Notes: generated by a model from the sequence alone, not told the origin. DNA of 64,000 bases from Bog-159 sp050008575 (GCA_050008575.1 JBEKMJ010000036.1:1-64000), one strand, 5' to 3'. Positions 7,883-16,602 are shown, numbered from the stretch's first letter. Translations and numbers: made by a program.

Positions 7883-8918
7883 CGATATACTCCTTGCCTT
7901 CGAGGCGCAGCATGCCTTTCTCGCGCAGCCCTCCATACCCGCCTAAGTCCACCAACGATTTCCAGTTCACCACTTCCGCCCGGATGAACTTCTTCTCGAA
8001 GTCCGAATGAATCGCGCCGGCCGCCTTTACGGCGGTGCTGTGGAACGGTATGGTCCAAGCGCGCACCTCGTCTTCGCCGGCGGTCAAGAACGACATCAGC
8101 CCGAGCAGCGCGTAAGTCGCCGTAATCAGACGCTCCAGCCCCGACTCAGTCAGGCCGTAACTCGCCATATAGTCCTTCATTTCGTCGGCGGGTAGTTCGG
8201 CTAACTCGGCTTCCACCTTGCCGCAAATCCCCGCGACGGCGGTCTGCTTACGGCCGGCCAGCGGACCCTCGCGGTATTCCCGCTCCTTGTCGTGCAACTT
8301 CGGCGCGTCGGCCTCGCCCAGGTTCAACACATACAGCATCGGCTTTTGCGATAGAAACTGGAATCCGCGTATGCGCTTCTCGTCGTCGGCGTCCAGGTCC
8401 AGTTCGCGCAATGGCTTGTTCGCGTCCACCGCCGCTTTGCACTTCTGCAACAGCTCAAACTCGCGGTCCAGTTCCGGATTCTTGATCTTCTTGCGGTCTT
8501 TATCCAACCGCTCCAGCCGCTTTTCGATCACCACCAGGTCGCTCAGGATCAGTTCCGTCTCCACATCTTCCAGATCGCGCAGCGGATCCAGGCTGCCTTT
8601 CTCGTGGGGAATCGTGTCGTCCGCGAACAGACGCAGCACTTGCGCGAAGGCGTCCACCACGCGCAGGCTGGCGACATAGCTGGCGTCGCGCAGGCTCTCC
8701 TTCGAGATGGCGGGCATGTCCACGTATTCCACCGCGGCGTGCGTGACTTTCTTGGGTTCGAATAGTTTGGCCAGTTCCTCCAGGCGCGCGTCGGGCACCT
8801 TGGCCACGCCCACGTGCACAGCGGTGGAGCCGATGCGCGTCTCCTGATGGGCGCCGGTGAGGATGGTGAATAAAGATGTCTTGCCTACCATGGGTAGGCC
8901 GATGATGGCAGTTTTCAT
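7845..8918 (-). CDS. ychF: Ribosome-associated ATPase YchF (Obg family)
   Basis: The product has 357 residues, as usual for YchF (about 363). Residues 7-15 (GLPMVGKTS) are the P-loop; the glycine-rich motif normally reads GxPNVGKS, so N is replaced by M. The ATP-binding segment is YVLNLGEAD in place of NKxD, consistent with the family's preference for ATP over GTP. A coiled-coil insertion (about 120-200, IEKRLERLDKDRKK) and a C-terminal TGS domain ending EGKEYIVKDGDVLVIRHG complete it. YchF associates with ribosomes and is linked to stress responses. I chose ATG 8918 rather than 8948 because the P-loop then sits at its normal distance from the N-terminus. The 3' end meets the methyltransferase across a palindromic element. 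Confidence 0.93.
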   Translation of the reverse strand: MKTAIIGLPMVGKTSLFTILTGAHQETRIGSTAVHVGVAKVPDARLEELAKLFEPKKVTHAAVEYVDMPAISKESLRDASYVASLRVVDAFAQVLRLFADDTIPHEKGSLDPLRDLEDVETELILSDLVVIEKRLERLDKDRKKIKNPELDREFELLQKCKAAVDANKPLRELDLDADDEKRIRGFQFLSQKPMLYVLNLGEADAPKLHDKEREYREGPLAGRKQTAVAGICGKVEAELAELPADEMKDYMASYGLTESGLERLITATYALLGLMSFLTAGEDEVRAWTIPFHSTAVKAAGAIHSDFEKKFIRAEVVNWKSLVDLGGYGGLREKGMLRLEGKEYIVKDGDVLVIRHG

Positions 8919-8956
8919 TTGGATAGCCCACTGTAACTTATCGATCACGGGCAGCA

Positions 8957-9000
8957 GGGCGGGTCTGGAGACCCGCTGCAGGACTGGAGTCCTGCCCCAC
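8957..9000. repeat. Palindromic element between ychF and moxR
   Basis: Hairpins GCGGGTCT/AGACCCGC and GCAGGACT/AGTCCTGC, ending GCCCCAC. Its last base is the first base of the moxR-type gene's stop triplet. Confidence 0.8.
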
Positions 9001-9983
9001 TACAGAGGCACGTCGGTGACGCTGAGTATTTCTTCGATGATGCGGTCGCCCAAGTCGGAGCGCCGCTGGGCCAGCGCCGTGCGCGTCGAGACCATCACGC
9101 GATGCCCGAACACCGGCGCCGCCAGACGCTTCACGTCGTCCGGAATGGCGTACTCGCGCCCTTCCAGCAACGCCAGCGCCTGCACCGCGCGGAACAGCGC
9201 TTGCGAACCGCGCGGGCTTACGCCCAACGTAAGCGACTCGTGCGCGCGCGTCTTCTCCACGATGGCTAGCATGTAATCGACCAGCGACTCCTCCACGGCC
9301 ACGCGCTGCACCGAAGCCTGCAGCCGGATGATGTCATCGCCCGAAAGCACCGGACGCACGCCGTCGCCGGCGGCCATCTCGGAGTTGCGCAGGATCTCGC
9401 GCTCGCTGGCCGAGTCCGGGTAGCCGATGCGCAGCCGCATCAGGAAGCGATCCATTTGCGACTCCGGCAGTGGGTAGGTGCCGTGGTGCTCCACGGGATT
9501 TTGCGTGGCGATCACCATGAAGGGGCGCGGCAGCATATGCGGGCGGCCGTCGATGGTGACCTGGCTTTCGTTCATGGCTTCCAGCAGCGCCGATTGCGTT
9601 TTGGGCGTGGTGCGATTGATCTCGTCGGCCAGCAGGAAATTGGTGAAGACCGGACCCGGCTTGAATTCGAACGCCTCGGAGTGCGCGTTGTAGATGGTTA
9701 CGCCCAGCACGTCGCTGGGCAACATGTCGCTGGTGAACTGCAAGCGGTGAAAACCGCAGGCCACCGCGCGCGCCAGAGACTGGGCCAAAGTGGTTTTGCC
9801 CACGCCGGGCACGTCCTCGATCAGCAGATGGCCGCGCGCCAGCAGGCAGACCAGCGAGAGCCGCACGACTTCGGGCTTCCCCCGGATTGCCGATTGCACG
9901 GCCCTGTCCAGTTCGCCCAACCTGGAGAGCAACTGCGGCGCAAAAGGAACGGGCGGGACGAGCATGGTTTCCCGCTGCGGCAT
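9000..9983 (-). CDS. MoxR-family AAA+ ATPase
   Basis: The product has 327 residues. Walker A is EDVPGVGKTTLA (about 57-68), Walker B is LLADEINRTTPKTQ, sensor 1 is IATQNP, and the arginine-finger region is SQMDRFLMR. The C-terminal lid ends in GHRVMVSTRTAL, a normal MoxR feature. MoxR ATPases act as chaperones for maturation of metal or von Willebrand factor A proteins, often encoded beside DUF58/VWA genes (family knowledge). No such partner is next to it here, which is unusual for the family. The start ATG 9983 lies eight bases after TACAAT; an in-frame ATG at 9965 is also possible. Confidence 0.92.
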   Translation of the reverse strand: MPQRETMLVPPVPFAPQLLSRLGELDRAVQSAIRGKPEVVRLSLVCLLARGHLLIEDVPGVGKTTLAQSLARAVACGFHRLQFTSDMLPSDVLGVTIYNAHSEAFEFKPGPVFTNFLLADEINRTTPKTQSALLEAMNESQVTIDGRPHMLPRPFMVIATQNPVEHHGTYPLPESQMDRFLMRLRIGYPDSASEREILRNSEMAAGDGVRPVLSGDDIIRLQASVQRVAVEESLVDYMLAIVEKTRAHESLTLGVSPRGSQALFRAVQALALLEGREYAIPDDVKRLAAPVFGHRVMVSTRTALAQRRSDLGDRIIEEILSVTDVPL

Positions 9984-9991
9984 TCTTGTTT

Positions 9992-9997
9992 ATTGTA
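9992..9997 (-). promoter_or_regulatory. -10-like TACAAT before the moxR-type gene
   Basis: TACAAT on the minus strand ends eight bases before ATG 9983. There is no Shine-Dalgarno sequence, so a leaderless or near-leaderless transcript is likely. Confidence 0.4.
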
Positions 9998-10011
9998 ACG
10001 CAGGGTGCCAA

Positions 10012-10124
10012 GTGGGGCGGGACTCGAGTCTTGGGGCCGACGTCCACGTCGGCCTGCGAGGGGCGGGTCTAGAGACCCGCCGCAGGCGTAGACGCCTGCC
10101 CCACAAGGACTCCAGTCCTGACCC
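10012..10124. repeat. Composite palindromic element between divergent genes
   Basis: It starts GTGGGGC and carries hairpins GGCCGACGT/ACGTCGGCC, GCGGGTCT/AGACCCGC and GCAGGCGT/ACGCCTGC up to GCCCCAC at 10104. A further AGGACT/AGTCCT hairpin follows. It fills the space between the two leaderless-type promoters. Confidence 0.85.
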
Positions 10125-10129
10125 GCGGT

Positions 10130-10135
10130 TACAAT
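10130..10135 (+). promoter_or_regulatory. -10-like TACAAT, six bases before ATG 10142
   Basis: TACAAT followed by six bases and the ATG. No Shine-Dalgarno sequence is present. Confidence 0.4.
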
Positions 10136-10141
10136 GGGCCG

Positions 10142-11467
10142 ATGCCCCGTAGAATCCGCCGCTCGGCGACCCTGCTTTTGCTGGCATGCGCGACGCTGGC
10201 CGGAGAAGTCCGCAGCCTGACCATTCTGCATTTGAACGATCTGCACGCCCACATTTCGCAGGAAAACGGCCGCGGCGGTTTCGCCTACCTTGCCACTGTC
10301 GTCAAGCGCGAGCGGGCCAACTGCGCCGATTGCATCCTGCTGAACGCGGGCGACCTGGTGCAGGGCAGCCCGGTCTCCACCATCTTTCACGGCGATCCCA
10401 TCTACCAGTTAGCCAATCTGTTGGGTTTCGACGCCGCCTGCCTGGGAAACCACGAATTCGACTATGGCTGGGCGCAGGCCGCCGGGTTCGCGCAAATCGC
10501 GAAGTACCCAATTGTGACAGCCAACGTGGTGAATGGCGCGGGAAAGCCGATGACGCCGGAACCGTACGTGATCCTGCATGTGAACGGCTTGCGCGTAGCC
10601 GTGATCGGAGGAATGACCGATACCTTGAATACGCTGAGTACGGCAAAATCGTTGGGCGAATGGCATACCCTTCCGGTGGTGGAGACGGTGCGCAAATATG
10701 CCCGGCAACTGCGCAGCCAGTCCGACCTGGTGGTCCTGCTGGCGCACATCACGGGCTCGGAAGAGAACGAAATCCTGAATTCGGTTCCCGAGATTCCGGT
10801 GTCGGTTACCGGCCATATCCACTCGGGATTGACCGAAGCCCTGTCGCATGACGGCCGCGTGCTGGTTCGCGTGAGGAGTTATGGCGAAGAACTGGGCCGG
10901 TTGGAATTGAAGGTCGATACCGGGAAGAAAGCGCCGGTCTGGTGGGCGTGGCGGCGCATCCCGGTGGAGTCCGCCAAGATCGTGCCGGATACAGCGATGG
11001 CTGAGCAGGTGAAGCTTTGGGAGGACAAGGTTGCCGCGCAGGTCGACCGCCCGCTGGCGATCTCAACCCGCGCTTTCAACAAAGCCGAAGTGAAGGGCCT
11101 CATCGAGCGGGCTTTGCGCGAGGAAACCCACTCCGATTTCGCATGGATGAACATGGGCGGCATCCGCGACACGCTGCCACAAGGGCAGTTGCTCGATCGC
11201 CAGATCTGGAATATCATGCCTTTCGACAACGACGTACTCATTGGTACCTTCAAAGGCCGAGACCTGCCGGCGGTAGTGGTTGGCGGCAAGACGATCGACC
11301 CGGACCGCGACTACACACTCGCCGTGAGCGATTACACTGCCGCCAATCAAGGCACGCAGGAGAATCTACGGACGACCGGCCTGCGGTTTCCCGACGACGC
11401 CGGGCGGATGCGGGATATTCTGCTGGACTGGTTCCGTAAGAAGAAGGTCATTGAAAGGGTGGAGTGA
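10142..11467 (+). CDS. Secreted 5'-nucleotidase / UshA-type metallophosphoesterase
   Basis: The 441-residue protein starts with a signal peptide (residues 1 to about 25). The calcineurin-type phosphoesterase domain follows with the full metal set: HLNDLHAH, LNAGDLVQGS, GNHEFDYG, LLAHITG and GHIHSG. The C-terminal 5'-nucleotidase substrate domain runs from about residue 300 and includes the conserved N-G/D-type stretch MNMGGIRDTLPQG and IMPFDNDV. Such enzymes release nucleosides and phosphate from nucleotides, or cleave UDP-sugars, in the periplasm. Its role here is probably phosphorus or nucleoside scavenging (inference). It is followed four bases later by the DUF1697 gene, so the two may be co-transcribed. 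Confidence 0.9.
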   Translation: MPRRIRRSATLLLLACATLAGEVRSLTILHLNDLHAHISQENGRGGFAYLATVVKRERANCADCILLNAGDLVQGSPVSTIFHGDPIYQLANLLGFDAACLGNHEFDYGWAQAAGFAQIAKYPIVTANVVNGAGKPMTPEPYVILHVNGLRVAVIGGMTDTLNTLSTAKSLGEWHTLPVVETVRKYARQLRSQSDLVVLLAHITGSEENEILNSVPEIPVSVTGHIHSGLTEALSHDGRVLVRVRSYGEELGRLELKVDTGKKAPVWWAWRRIPVESAKIVPDTAMAEQVKLWEDKVAAQVDRPLAISTRAFNKAEVKGLIERALREETHSDFAWMNMGGIRDTLPQGQLLDRQIWNIMPFDNDVLIGTFKGRDLPAVVVGGKTIDPDRDYTLAVSDYTAANQGTQENLRTTGLRFPDDAGRMRDILLDWFRKKKVIERVE

Positions 11468-11471
11468 ACAT

Positions 11472-12023
11472 ATGCCGGTGCTGATCTCTCTGCTCCGCGG
11501 AGTGAATGTGGGCGGCCACCACAAGGTGAAGATGGACGATCTGCGAGCGATTTACGAGTCGCTCGGCTGCGACGGGGTACAAACCTTCATTAACTCCGGC
11601 AATGTCATCTTCAAGACGGCGGCGCGCGATCTAGCGCGCCTGCGCAGCCGGATCGAAGACGCCATCGAGAGCGCTTGCGGCTTTCGCTCGGACGTGATGC
11701 TGCGCACGCCTTCCGATCTGCGCGGCGTGATTGCCAGTAACCCGTTCGCGGCGCGGCCCGGCATCGATGCGAGCAGGCTCGCCATCCACTTTCTGGCCGC
11801 CGATCCGAGCGCCGCAGCGCGGGAACAGGTTCTCGCAATTGACGCCGCCCCCGAGGAATTGCACGTCGCCGGGCGCGAGCTGTACATCTACTACCCGAAT
11901 GGCATGGGGCGTCCGAAACTATCCCTGCCGCTGGTGGAGAGGACCCTGCGGACGTCCGGCACCAGCCGCAATTGGAACACCGTGCGGAAGTTGCTGGAGA
12001 TGGCGGAGAAGCTGGAATCGTAG
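11472..12023 (+). CDS. DUF1697 family protein
   Basis: The product (183 residues) matches the DUF1697 family throughout: LLRGVNVGGHHKVKM near the N-terminus, TFINSGNVIFKT, and the C-terminal signature SGTSRNWNTVRKLLEMAE. The family is cytosolic, two-domain and of unknown function. Start ATG 11472 is chosen because GGTGGAG precedes it and because family members begin a few residues before LLRGVNVGG. The gene starts four bases after the stop of the 5'-nucleotidase-like gene. Confidence 0.9.
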   Translation: MPVLISLLRGVNVGGHHKVKMDDLRAIYESLGCDGVQTFINSGNVIFKTAARDLARLRSRIEDAIESACGFRSDVMLRTPSDLRGVIASNPFAARPGIDASRLAIHFLAADPSAAAREQVLAIDAAPEELHVAGRELYIYYPNGMGRPKLSLPLVERTLRTSGTSRNWNTVRKLLEMAEKLES

Positions 12024-12080
12024 GCGCGGTAGGACCTCGCTAACTTGCCTCTCAAAGTCAAAATCGCCAAAGACTGCATG

Positions 12081-12606
12081 TTACCGGTGAGCCGCGATGC
12101 CCTGCCATGCCGACTTGGCAATCCATTTTGAGATTAGCAGGCGCCATTCCACGCCGAACGCTTCAGCCACTCACAACTCCAACAACAACCAGGAGGAGGG
12201 GAAATACTCCTCGCCGCTACGCACCGTCGCGGGACCAAACACCCAAGAAATGCGAGCAGCAGCGCATCCGGTTCGGCAATCCGGCCTTGATGCTAGGGTC
12301 GCTCAACAAGTCTCTGCCGGTAAAGACGTGAAACCCCCTGGCCCTCGCCAGTTTCTTGATGACATCCAATTGATCGCCGCGATAGTGACAGGAGACAAAC
12401 AACGATTTCCCCTCCGGGAATGGCACACCGAACAAGGAACTGAATTGCTGAATCAGCGTGTTCACCAACGCCCAAAACACGTTGTTATCGTTGGCAGCCG
12501 GCTTAGTGCTTTGCATGGGCTGGAGCGGCTTGCTTCCCACCGGCCGCCGTAGTTCCTCGGGTAGCCGATCGTCAGCCGGAGATCTCTTGCAGCGCTGGAT
12601 TCTTGC
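12081..12606 (-). pseudogene. Decayed TIR-like domain gene
   Basis: In one frame, an open stretch from about 12606 down to 12217 reads VFWALVNTLIQQ, SLFVSCHYRGDQLDVIKK, GFHVFTGRDLLSD and CCSHFLGVWSRDG. The homologous reading then continues in another frame from about 12217 to 12081 (GEEYFPSSWLLLEL, a TGA at 12171-12173, then VAEAFGVEWRLLIS). Strand order and the SSWLLLELGVAEA-type helix resemble TIR or TIR-like nucleotide-hydrolase domains. A frameshift, an in-frame stop and a 5' end that begins at a palindromic element show that the gene is broken. The rest of 12024-12649 holds nothing else recognisable. Confidence 0.65.
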
Positions 12607-12645
12607 GGGGCCTCTTCGCCCGCGCAGGCTGCGAGCCTGCCCCAC
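12607..12645. repeat. Palindromic element downstream of the ADOP gene
   Basis: It contains a GCAGGCT/AGCCTGC hairpin and ends GCCCCAC. It separates the decayed TIR-like gene from the ADOP stop codon. Confidence 0.75.
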
Positions 12646-12649
12646 GACG

Positions 12650-15328
12650 TCATTCGGAACGCAGCGCATTGGCCGGATCGACCACTGTGGCGCGCCGTGC
12701 GGGCAAGTAACACGCCAGCGCCGCGACGGCGATCGCGGCCACCGGAACGGCTGTAAACGTCAGCGGATCGGCCGCGCTCACCTCGTAAAGCAGGCTCGAC
12801 AGCACGCGTCCCAGCGCCAGCGCGCCCACAATTCCCAGAGCCACGCCCGGCAGCGCCAGCTTCACGCCTTGCCGCAGCACCAACCGCCGCACATCGCCGG
12901 CTTGCGCGCCCAGCGCCATGCGCAGGCCAAATTCATGCGTACGCTGGCTCACCGCATAGGAGATCACGCCGTAGATTCCGATCGCCGCCAACGTCAGCGC
13001 CAGTCCCGCGAACAGCGCCACCAGGAACAGCGCGAAACGCGGCGTGGAGACATTGGCGTCCGCGATGTCGTCCATGGGACGAACGTTCGCGACGGCCAGC
13101 GTGGGATCGAGTTGGCGCACCGCCTGCCGCAATGCGTTCCCCAGCAGGGCAGGGTCGGAACTGCCGCGCATCACCACCGCCATGTTGTTGTTGACGCCGA
13201 CGGGCGACTGTTCAATGGGCCACCAGAGCGCCATCTCCGGCGTTGGGCTATCGGGCTTGTCTTTCACGTCGCCCACGATGCCGACGATGGTCATCCACTC
13301 CTGCTCCTTGGGGTGGTCGTCGATGGCGACGCGCCTGCCGAGCGCGTCTTCATTGGGCCAATAACGGCGGGCCATGCTCTGGTTGACGATTAGGGCCAGC
13401 GGCGCTTTCATATCGTCGGCGGGGGTGAAGAACCGGCCGCGGATTAGCGGAATGCCGGCGGCGTAAAAGTACCCGGGGCTGGCGACATGATAGCGCGCGT
13501 GGAAATCCTGGCCGGAGGGTGGCTTCGTGCCCTCGATATTGAGGCCGCCGATGTTGTCGTCATAGCCGGTCCAGGGCAGGTCGGTGCCGACTCCGGCGGC
13601 GCGAATTCCGGCTCCGGAATTCAGGCTGGCGCAGAGGCGGGTCCAAAAGCGCGGCGCATCCATGGCCTTGTAAGTGGCGTACGGGAGAGATACGCGGGCG
13701 GTGAGAAGATGTTCGGGGCGGAAGCCGGGGTCGGCGCGCAGCAGGTTCACGAAACTGCGCAGCATCAGGCCGGCGCCGATCAGGAGCAGGCAGGCCAGAC
13801 CCACTTCGCCAACCACCAACGCGCTACGCAGCCGGAGATGCCCGCGGTTAACGCCGGCCCCGCGCCCGCTGCCGCGCAGCGTGTCCTGCACATCGGTGCG
13901 CGCGGCCTGCAAAGCAGGGGCCAGGCCGAAGAGGACGCCGGTGGCCAAAGCGACGAGCAGCGTAAAGGCGAAGACGGCGGCGTTGACGTGAATCGTATCG
14001 GCGCGCGGGAAGCCGGCGGGCAGCAGGGCCACCAGCCCGCGCACGCCCACCACCGCAATGGCAGTGCCGAGGGCGCCGCCGAGAAAGGCCACCAGAAGGC
14101 TTTCGGTCAGCATCTGCCGCACCAGGCGCGGCCGGCTGGCGCCTAGCGCGGTGCGCACGGCAATCTCGCGCTGCCGGGCCGTGGCGCGCGCCAGCAGCAG
14201 GCTGGCCGCGTTGGCGCAAGCGATCAACAGCACCAGGCCGACCGCGCCCAGCAGGACCAGAAGCAGCCGTTCGCTGGGTCCCACGATTTCCTGGTACAGC
14301 GGAATCGCCAGTGCCTGCCAGCCATCGAGCGCGCCGGGGTGCTCGCGGGCAAGCTGCGCGATCAGGGCGTTCACCTCCGCCTGCGCCTGCGCGGCCGTGA
14401 CGCCTCGCTTCAGCCGCCCGATGGCTTCCAGAAAATGCGAGCCGCGCTGGGTGGGATCGCCCCGGAACGCAAACGGCCACCAGAGATCCACGGTTTCGCC
14501 GTGAGCTATGCCGTTATACTGGTTGCCGGGGTGTTCGGTGCCCGGCGGCATGACGCCGGCGACCGTGAACGGCCGCGCATCCAGGGTGATCTTCCGCCCG
14601 ACGATGTTAGGTTCGGCGGCAAAACGGTGGCGCCATAGCCGGTCGCTCAGAATCACCTGCTGGTCGTTGCCGGGGATCTCATCGTTAGCAGTGAACTCGC
14701 GGCCGCGCGCGGGGTGCAATCCCAGGGTATGGAAAAACCCGGCGGTGACGGCGAAGCCGGTGAAGCGCTCGGGCTGGCCGGTCCCGGAAAGCTGCAGGTC
14801 GGCGTGGGCGTAGCCGGCGAGAGACTCGAACGAACGGTTGCGCGCCCGAAAATCGCGGAAGTCGAAGGGGTTCAGCGGGAACGTGGGGTAGGTCGCGCTG
14901 TGGAAGAAGACGCGCACGATGCGATTGGCCTCCGGGTATGGAAGCGGACGCAGCAGCACGCCGTCGATCACGCTGAAGATGGCGCTGTTGGCGCCGATAG
15001 CGAGCGCCAGCGTGAGCACGACGACCACGGTAAAGCCCGGGGCCTTGCGCAGCATGCGCAGCGCGTATCGCAGGTCGCGCCAAAGGGTTTCGATGTTATC
15101 CGTGCGTCGCATATCGCGGCATTCCTCCTGTATTTGCGTGACGCCGCCCAGTTTGCGGAGCGCGGCGAGGCGCGCTTCACCGGGCCGCATGCCCGCGGCC
15201 AGATTTTCTTCCATCTGCCGGTCGAGATGGAAACGCAGTTCCGTGTCGAGATCTTGCTCCACGCGGTTGCGGCGCCCCAGGGAGCGCAACCGCAGCCGGA
15301 GAATATCCCAACCGCGCCGCGGCTTCAT
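12650..15328 (-). CDS. Acidobacterial duplicated orphan permease (ADOP, MacB-like)
   Basis: The 892-residue membrane protein has a short N-terminal segment (RNRVEQDLDTELRFHLD, about residues 17-33) that in ADOP proteins precedes the first transmembrane helix. It is followed by a MacB-type periplasmic core (FSVIDGVLLRPLPYP), an FtsX permease module, a second periplasmic core and a second FtsX module ending PARRATVVDPANALRSE. This duplicated architecture without a partner ATPase is the ADOP family known from Acidobacteria (TIGR03434). No ABC ATPase gene is adjacent. Start ATG 15328 overlaps the PadR stop by four bases (ATGA), so the pair is translationally coupled. Substrate unknown; export of peptides or lipids by analogy with MacB is inference. 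Confidence 0.93.
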   Translation of the reverse strand: MKPRRGWDILRLRLRSLGRRNRVEQDLDTELRFHLDRQMEENLAAGMRPGEARLAALRKLGGVTQIQEECRDMRRTDNIETLWRDLRYALRMLRKAPGFTVVVVLTLALAIGANSAIFSVIDGVLLRPLPYPEANRIVRVFFHSATYPTFPLNPFDFRDFRARNRSFESLAGYAHADLQLSGTGQPERFTGFAVTAGFFHTLGLHPARGREFTANDEIPGNDQQVILSDRLWRHRFAAEPNIVGRKITLDARPFTVAGVMPPGTEHPGNQYNGIAHGETVDLWWPFAFRGDPTQRGSHFLEAIGRLKRGVTAAQAQAEVNALIAQLAREHPGALDGWQALAIPLYQEIVGPSERLLLVLLGAVGLVLLIACANAASLLLARATARQREIAVRTALGASRPRLVRQMLTESLLVAFLGGALGTAIAVVGVRGLVALLPAGFPRADTIHVNAAVFAFTLLVALATGVLFGLAPALQAARTDVQDTLRGSGRGAGVNRGHLRLRSALVVGEVGLACLLLIGAGLMLRSFVNLLRADPGFRPEHLLTARVSLPYATYKAMDAPRFWTRLCASLNSGAGIRAAGVGTDLPWTGYDDNIGGLNIEGTKPPSGQDFHARYHVASPGYFYAAGIPLIRGRFFTPADDMKAPLALIVNQSMARRYWPNEDALGRRVAIDDHPKEQEWMTIVGIVGDVKDKPDSPTPEMALWWPIEQSPVGVNNNMAVVMRGSSDPALLGNALRQAVRQLDPTLAVANVRPMDDIADANVSTPRFALFLVALFAGLALTLAAIGIYGVISYAVSQRTHEFGLRMALGAQAGDVRRLVLRQGVKLALPGVALGIVGALALGRVLSSLLYEVSAADPLTFTAVPVAAIAVAALACYLPARRATVVDPANALRSE

Positions 15329-15651
15329 TGCACAATCACCAGCCCCACGGCCCGCGACAAGCGCTCCCACTGCGCCAGCTCTTTCTCGAGTTGACCGCGA
15401 CCCGCCTTGGTCAGCTCGTAGAATTTCGCTTCGCGCCCAGTCTCGGTCTTGCGCCACGCGGCGCGGATCCAACCCTGCTGCTCCAGCCGATGCAGCGCGG
15501 GATAGAGCGCGCCCTGGGTGACTTGCAATACGTCCTGAGAGACCTGCTCGATGCGCTTGGCGATGGCCCAGCCGTGCTTCGGCTCGAGCGCGATGGTGCG
15601 GAGAATCAGCAGATCCAGGGTGCCCTTGATCAGATCGGATGGCTTGCTCAT
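15325..15651 (-). CDS. PadR-family transcriptional regulator (acidobacterial type)
   Basis: The 108-residue protein is a winged-helix PadR regulator: KGTLDLLILRTIALEPKHG at residues 9-27, the recognition region VTQGALYPALHRLEQQGWI, and the wing EAKFYELTKAGRG. It matches the short PadR group that is almost always encoded immediately before ADOP permeases in Acidobacteria. It probably represses its own operon. A 10-bp palindrome lies in the upstream region. The ligand that relieves repression is unknown. Confidence 0.95.
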   Translation of the reverse strand: MSKPSDLIKGTLDLLILRTIALEPKHGWAIAKRIEQVSQDVLQVTQGALYPALHRLEQQGWIRAAWRKTETGREAKFYELTKAGRGQLEKELAQWERLSRAVGLVIVQ

Positions 15652-15672
15652 GCTTGCCTAATTAATCTACAA

Positions 15673-15682
15673 TAGATATCTA
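15673..15682. promoter_or_regulatory. Candidate PadR operator TAGATATCTA
   Basis: A perfect 10-bp palindrome 21 bases upstream of the PadR start, in an AT-rich stretch that would hold the promoter. PadR proteins bind short palindromes near their own start (family knowledge). Confidence 0.4.
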
Positions 15683-15728
15683 AGCTATTTACAATACGTC
15701 AGACCGCGCCGGGTGTCAAGAGTGGGCG

Positions 15729-16508
15729 TTAGCCAATCTTCACGGTGAGCATGGATATGGATCCGCCATCCACGCCCTCCACCGGGAAGGCGACCGTTTC
15801 GCCCGCCTGCCGCGACGCGATGACATAGAGCAGCGGCAGATAGTGGTCCGGTGTGGGGATCGCCAGGCGCGCTTCGCGCCCCAGCCGTTCGTAGTTGACG
15901 AGCGGCCGGTGCTCGCCGGCGAGGATCATTTCGCGCGCTTGTCGCTCGAAGTTGACGGCCCAATCGAACGGCTCGACGATGTGGCGTCCCCAGGCGTAGG
16001 CGTGCAGGTTGTGGACCAGGTTGCCGCTGCCCACGATGAGCACGCCTTCTTCGCGCAGGGGCGCGAGGCGCTCGCCCAATTCATAATGGAAGGCCGCCGG
16101 TTGGGTTTCATCGATGCTGAGCTGCGCCACCGGGATATCGGCTTGCGGGTAGACGTGGCAGAGCACGGACCAGGTGCCGTGGTCGAGGCCCCAGGTTTCA
16201 TCGAGATTGACGGGGAGGGGCCGCAGCAGGGATTGCACGCGGCGCGCGAGATCGGGATCGCCAGGCGCGGGATACTGCACCTGGTAGAGTTCCCGCGGGA
16301 AGCCGCCGAAATCGTGAATCGTGCGCGGCGCGGTGGCGACCGTGACGCCGGTTTCGGGGACGAACCAGTGGGCCGAGACGCTGAGGATGGCTTTGGGGCG
16401 GGGGAGGGCCCGGCCTATGGCGTTCCAGGCTTCGGTGTAAGCGTTTTGCGACACGGCGTTCATGGGATTGCCGTGGCCGAAGAAGATGGATGGTGTCAGG
16501 GTTGGCAT
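15729..16508 (-). CDS. ygiD: Extradiol ring-cleavage dioxygenase, LigB/DODA (YgiD) type
   Basis: The 259-residue protein matches class III extradiol dioxygenases of the 4,5-DOPA dioxygenase (YgiD) group. Metal-binding histidines lie in FFGHGNPM, SAHWF and LDHGTWS, with GSGNLVHNLHAY and TPDHYLPLLYV completing the site. Members cleave catecholic rings with O2 using Zn(II) or Fe(II); the physiological substrate in bacteria is usually not known. Start ATG has a GTGGAG sequence nine bases upstream. It is followed in the same direction by nothing coupled; the PadR-ADOP unit lies on the other side of it. Confidence 0.9.
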   Translation of the reverse strand: MPTLTPSIFFGHGNPMNAVSQNAYTEAWNAIGRALPRPKAILSVSAHWFVPETGVTVATAPRTIHDFGGFPRELYQVQYPAPGDPDLARRVQSLLRPLPVNLDETWGLDHGTWSVLCHVYPQADIPVAQLSIDETQPAAFHYELGERLAPLREEGVLIVGSGNLVHNLHAYAWGRHIVEPFDWAVNFERQAREMILAGEHRPLVNYERLGREARLAIPTPDHYLPLLYVIASRQAGETVAFPVEGVDGGSISMLTVKIG

Positions 16509-16543
16509 GTTTGCTCCACTTATTTAATAGCTTAGTTCTTTGC

Positions 16544-16571
16544 GTTATCTGCGCAGATGAACGCAGATAAC
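16544..16571. repeat. Inverted repeat GTTATCTGCG-N8-CGCAGATAAC
   Basis: Perfect 10-bp arms separated by eight bases, upstream of the dioxygenase gene and next to the IS66 remnant. It could form a hairpin, or be a protein-binding site or the end of a mobile element. Confidence 0.7.
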
Positions 16572-16590
16572 AGCGGCGCGATTGGGCTGG

Positions 16591-16596
16591 TATACT
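16591..16596 (+). promoter_or_regulatory. -10-like TATACT before a truncated gene
   Basis: TATACT lies six bases before the ATG at 16603, the same layout as at 51027 and 54371. It now drives only a stump. Confidence 0.4.
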
Positions 16597-16602
16597 GCCA
16601 CA

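Noticed and set aside
7845..8948. Upstream ATG at 8948 as the ychF start
   Set aside because: It would add ten residues before the P-loop that the family lacks, and no Shine-Dalgarno sequence supports it.
12217..12669. 150-codon frame as an intact gene
   Set aside because: Its start overlaps a palindromic element and the end of the ADOP gene, and the TIR-like homology continues in another frame past its stop.
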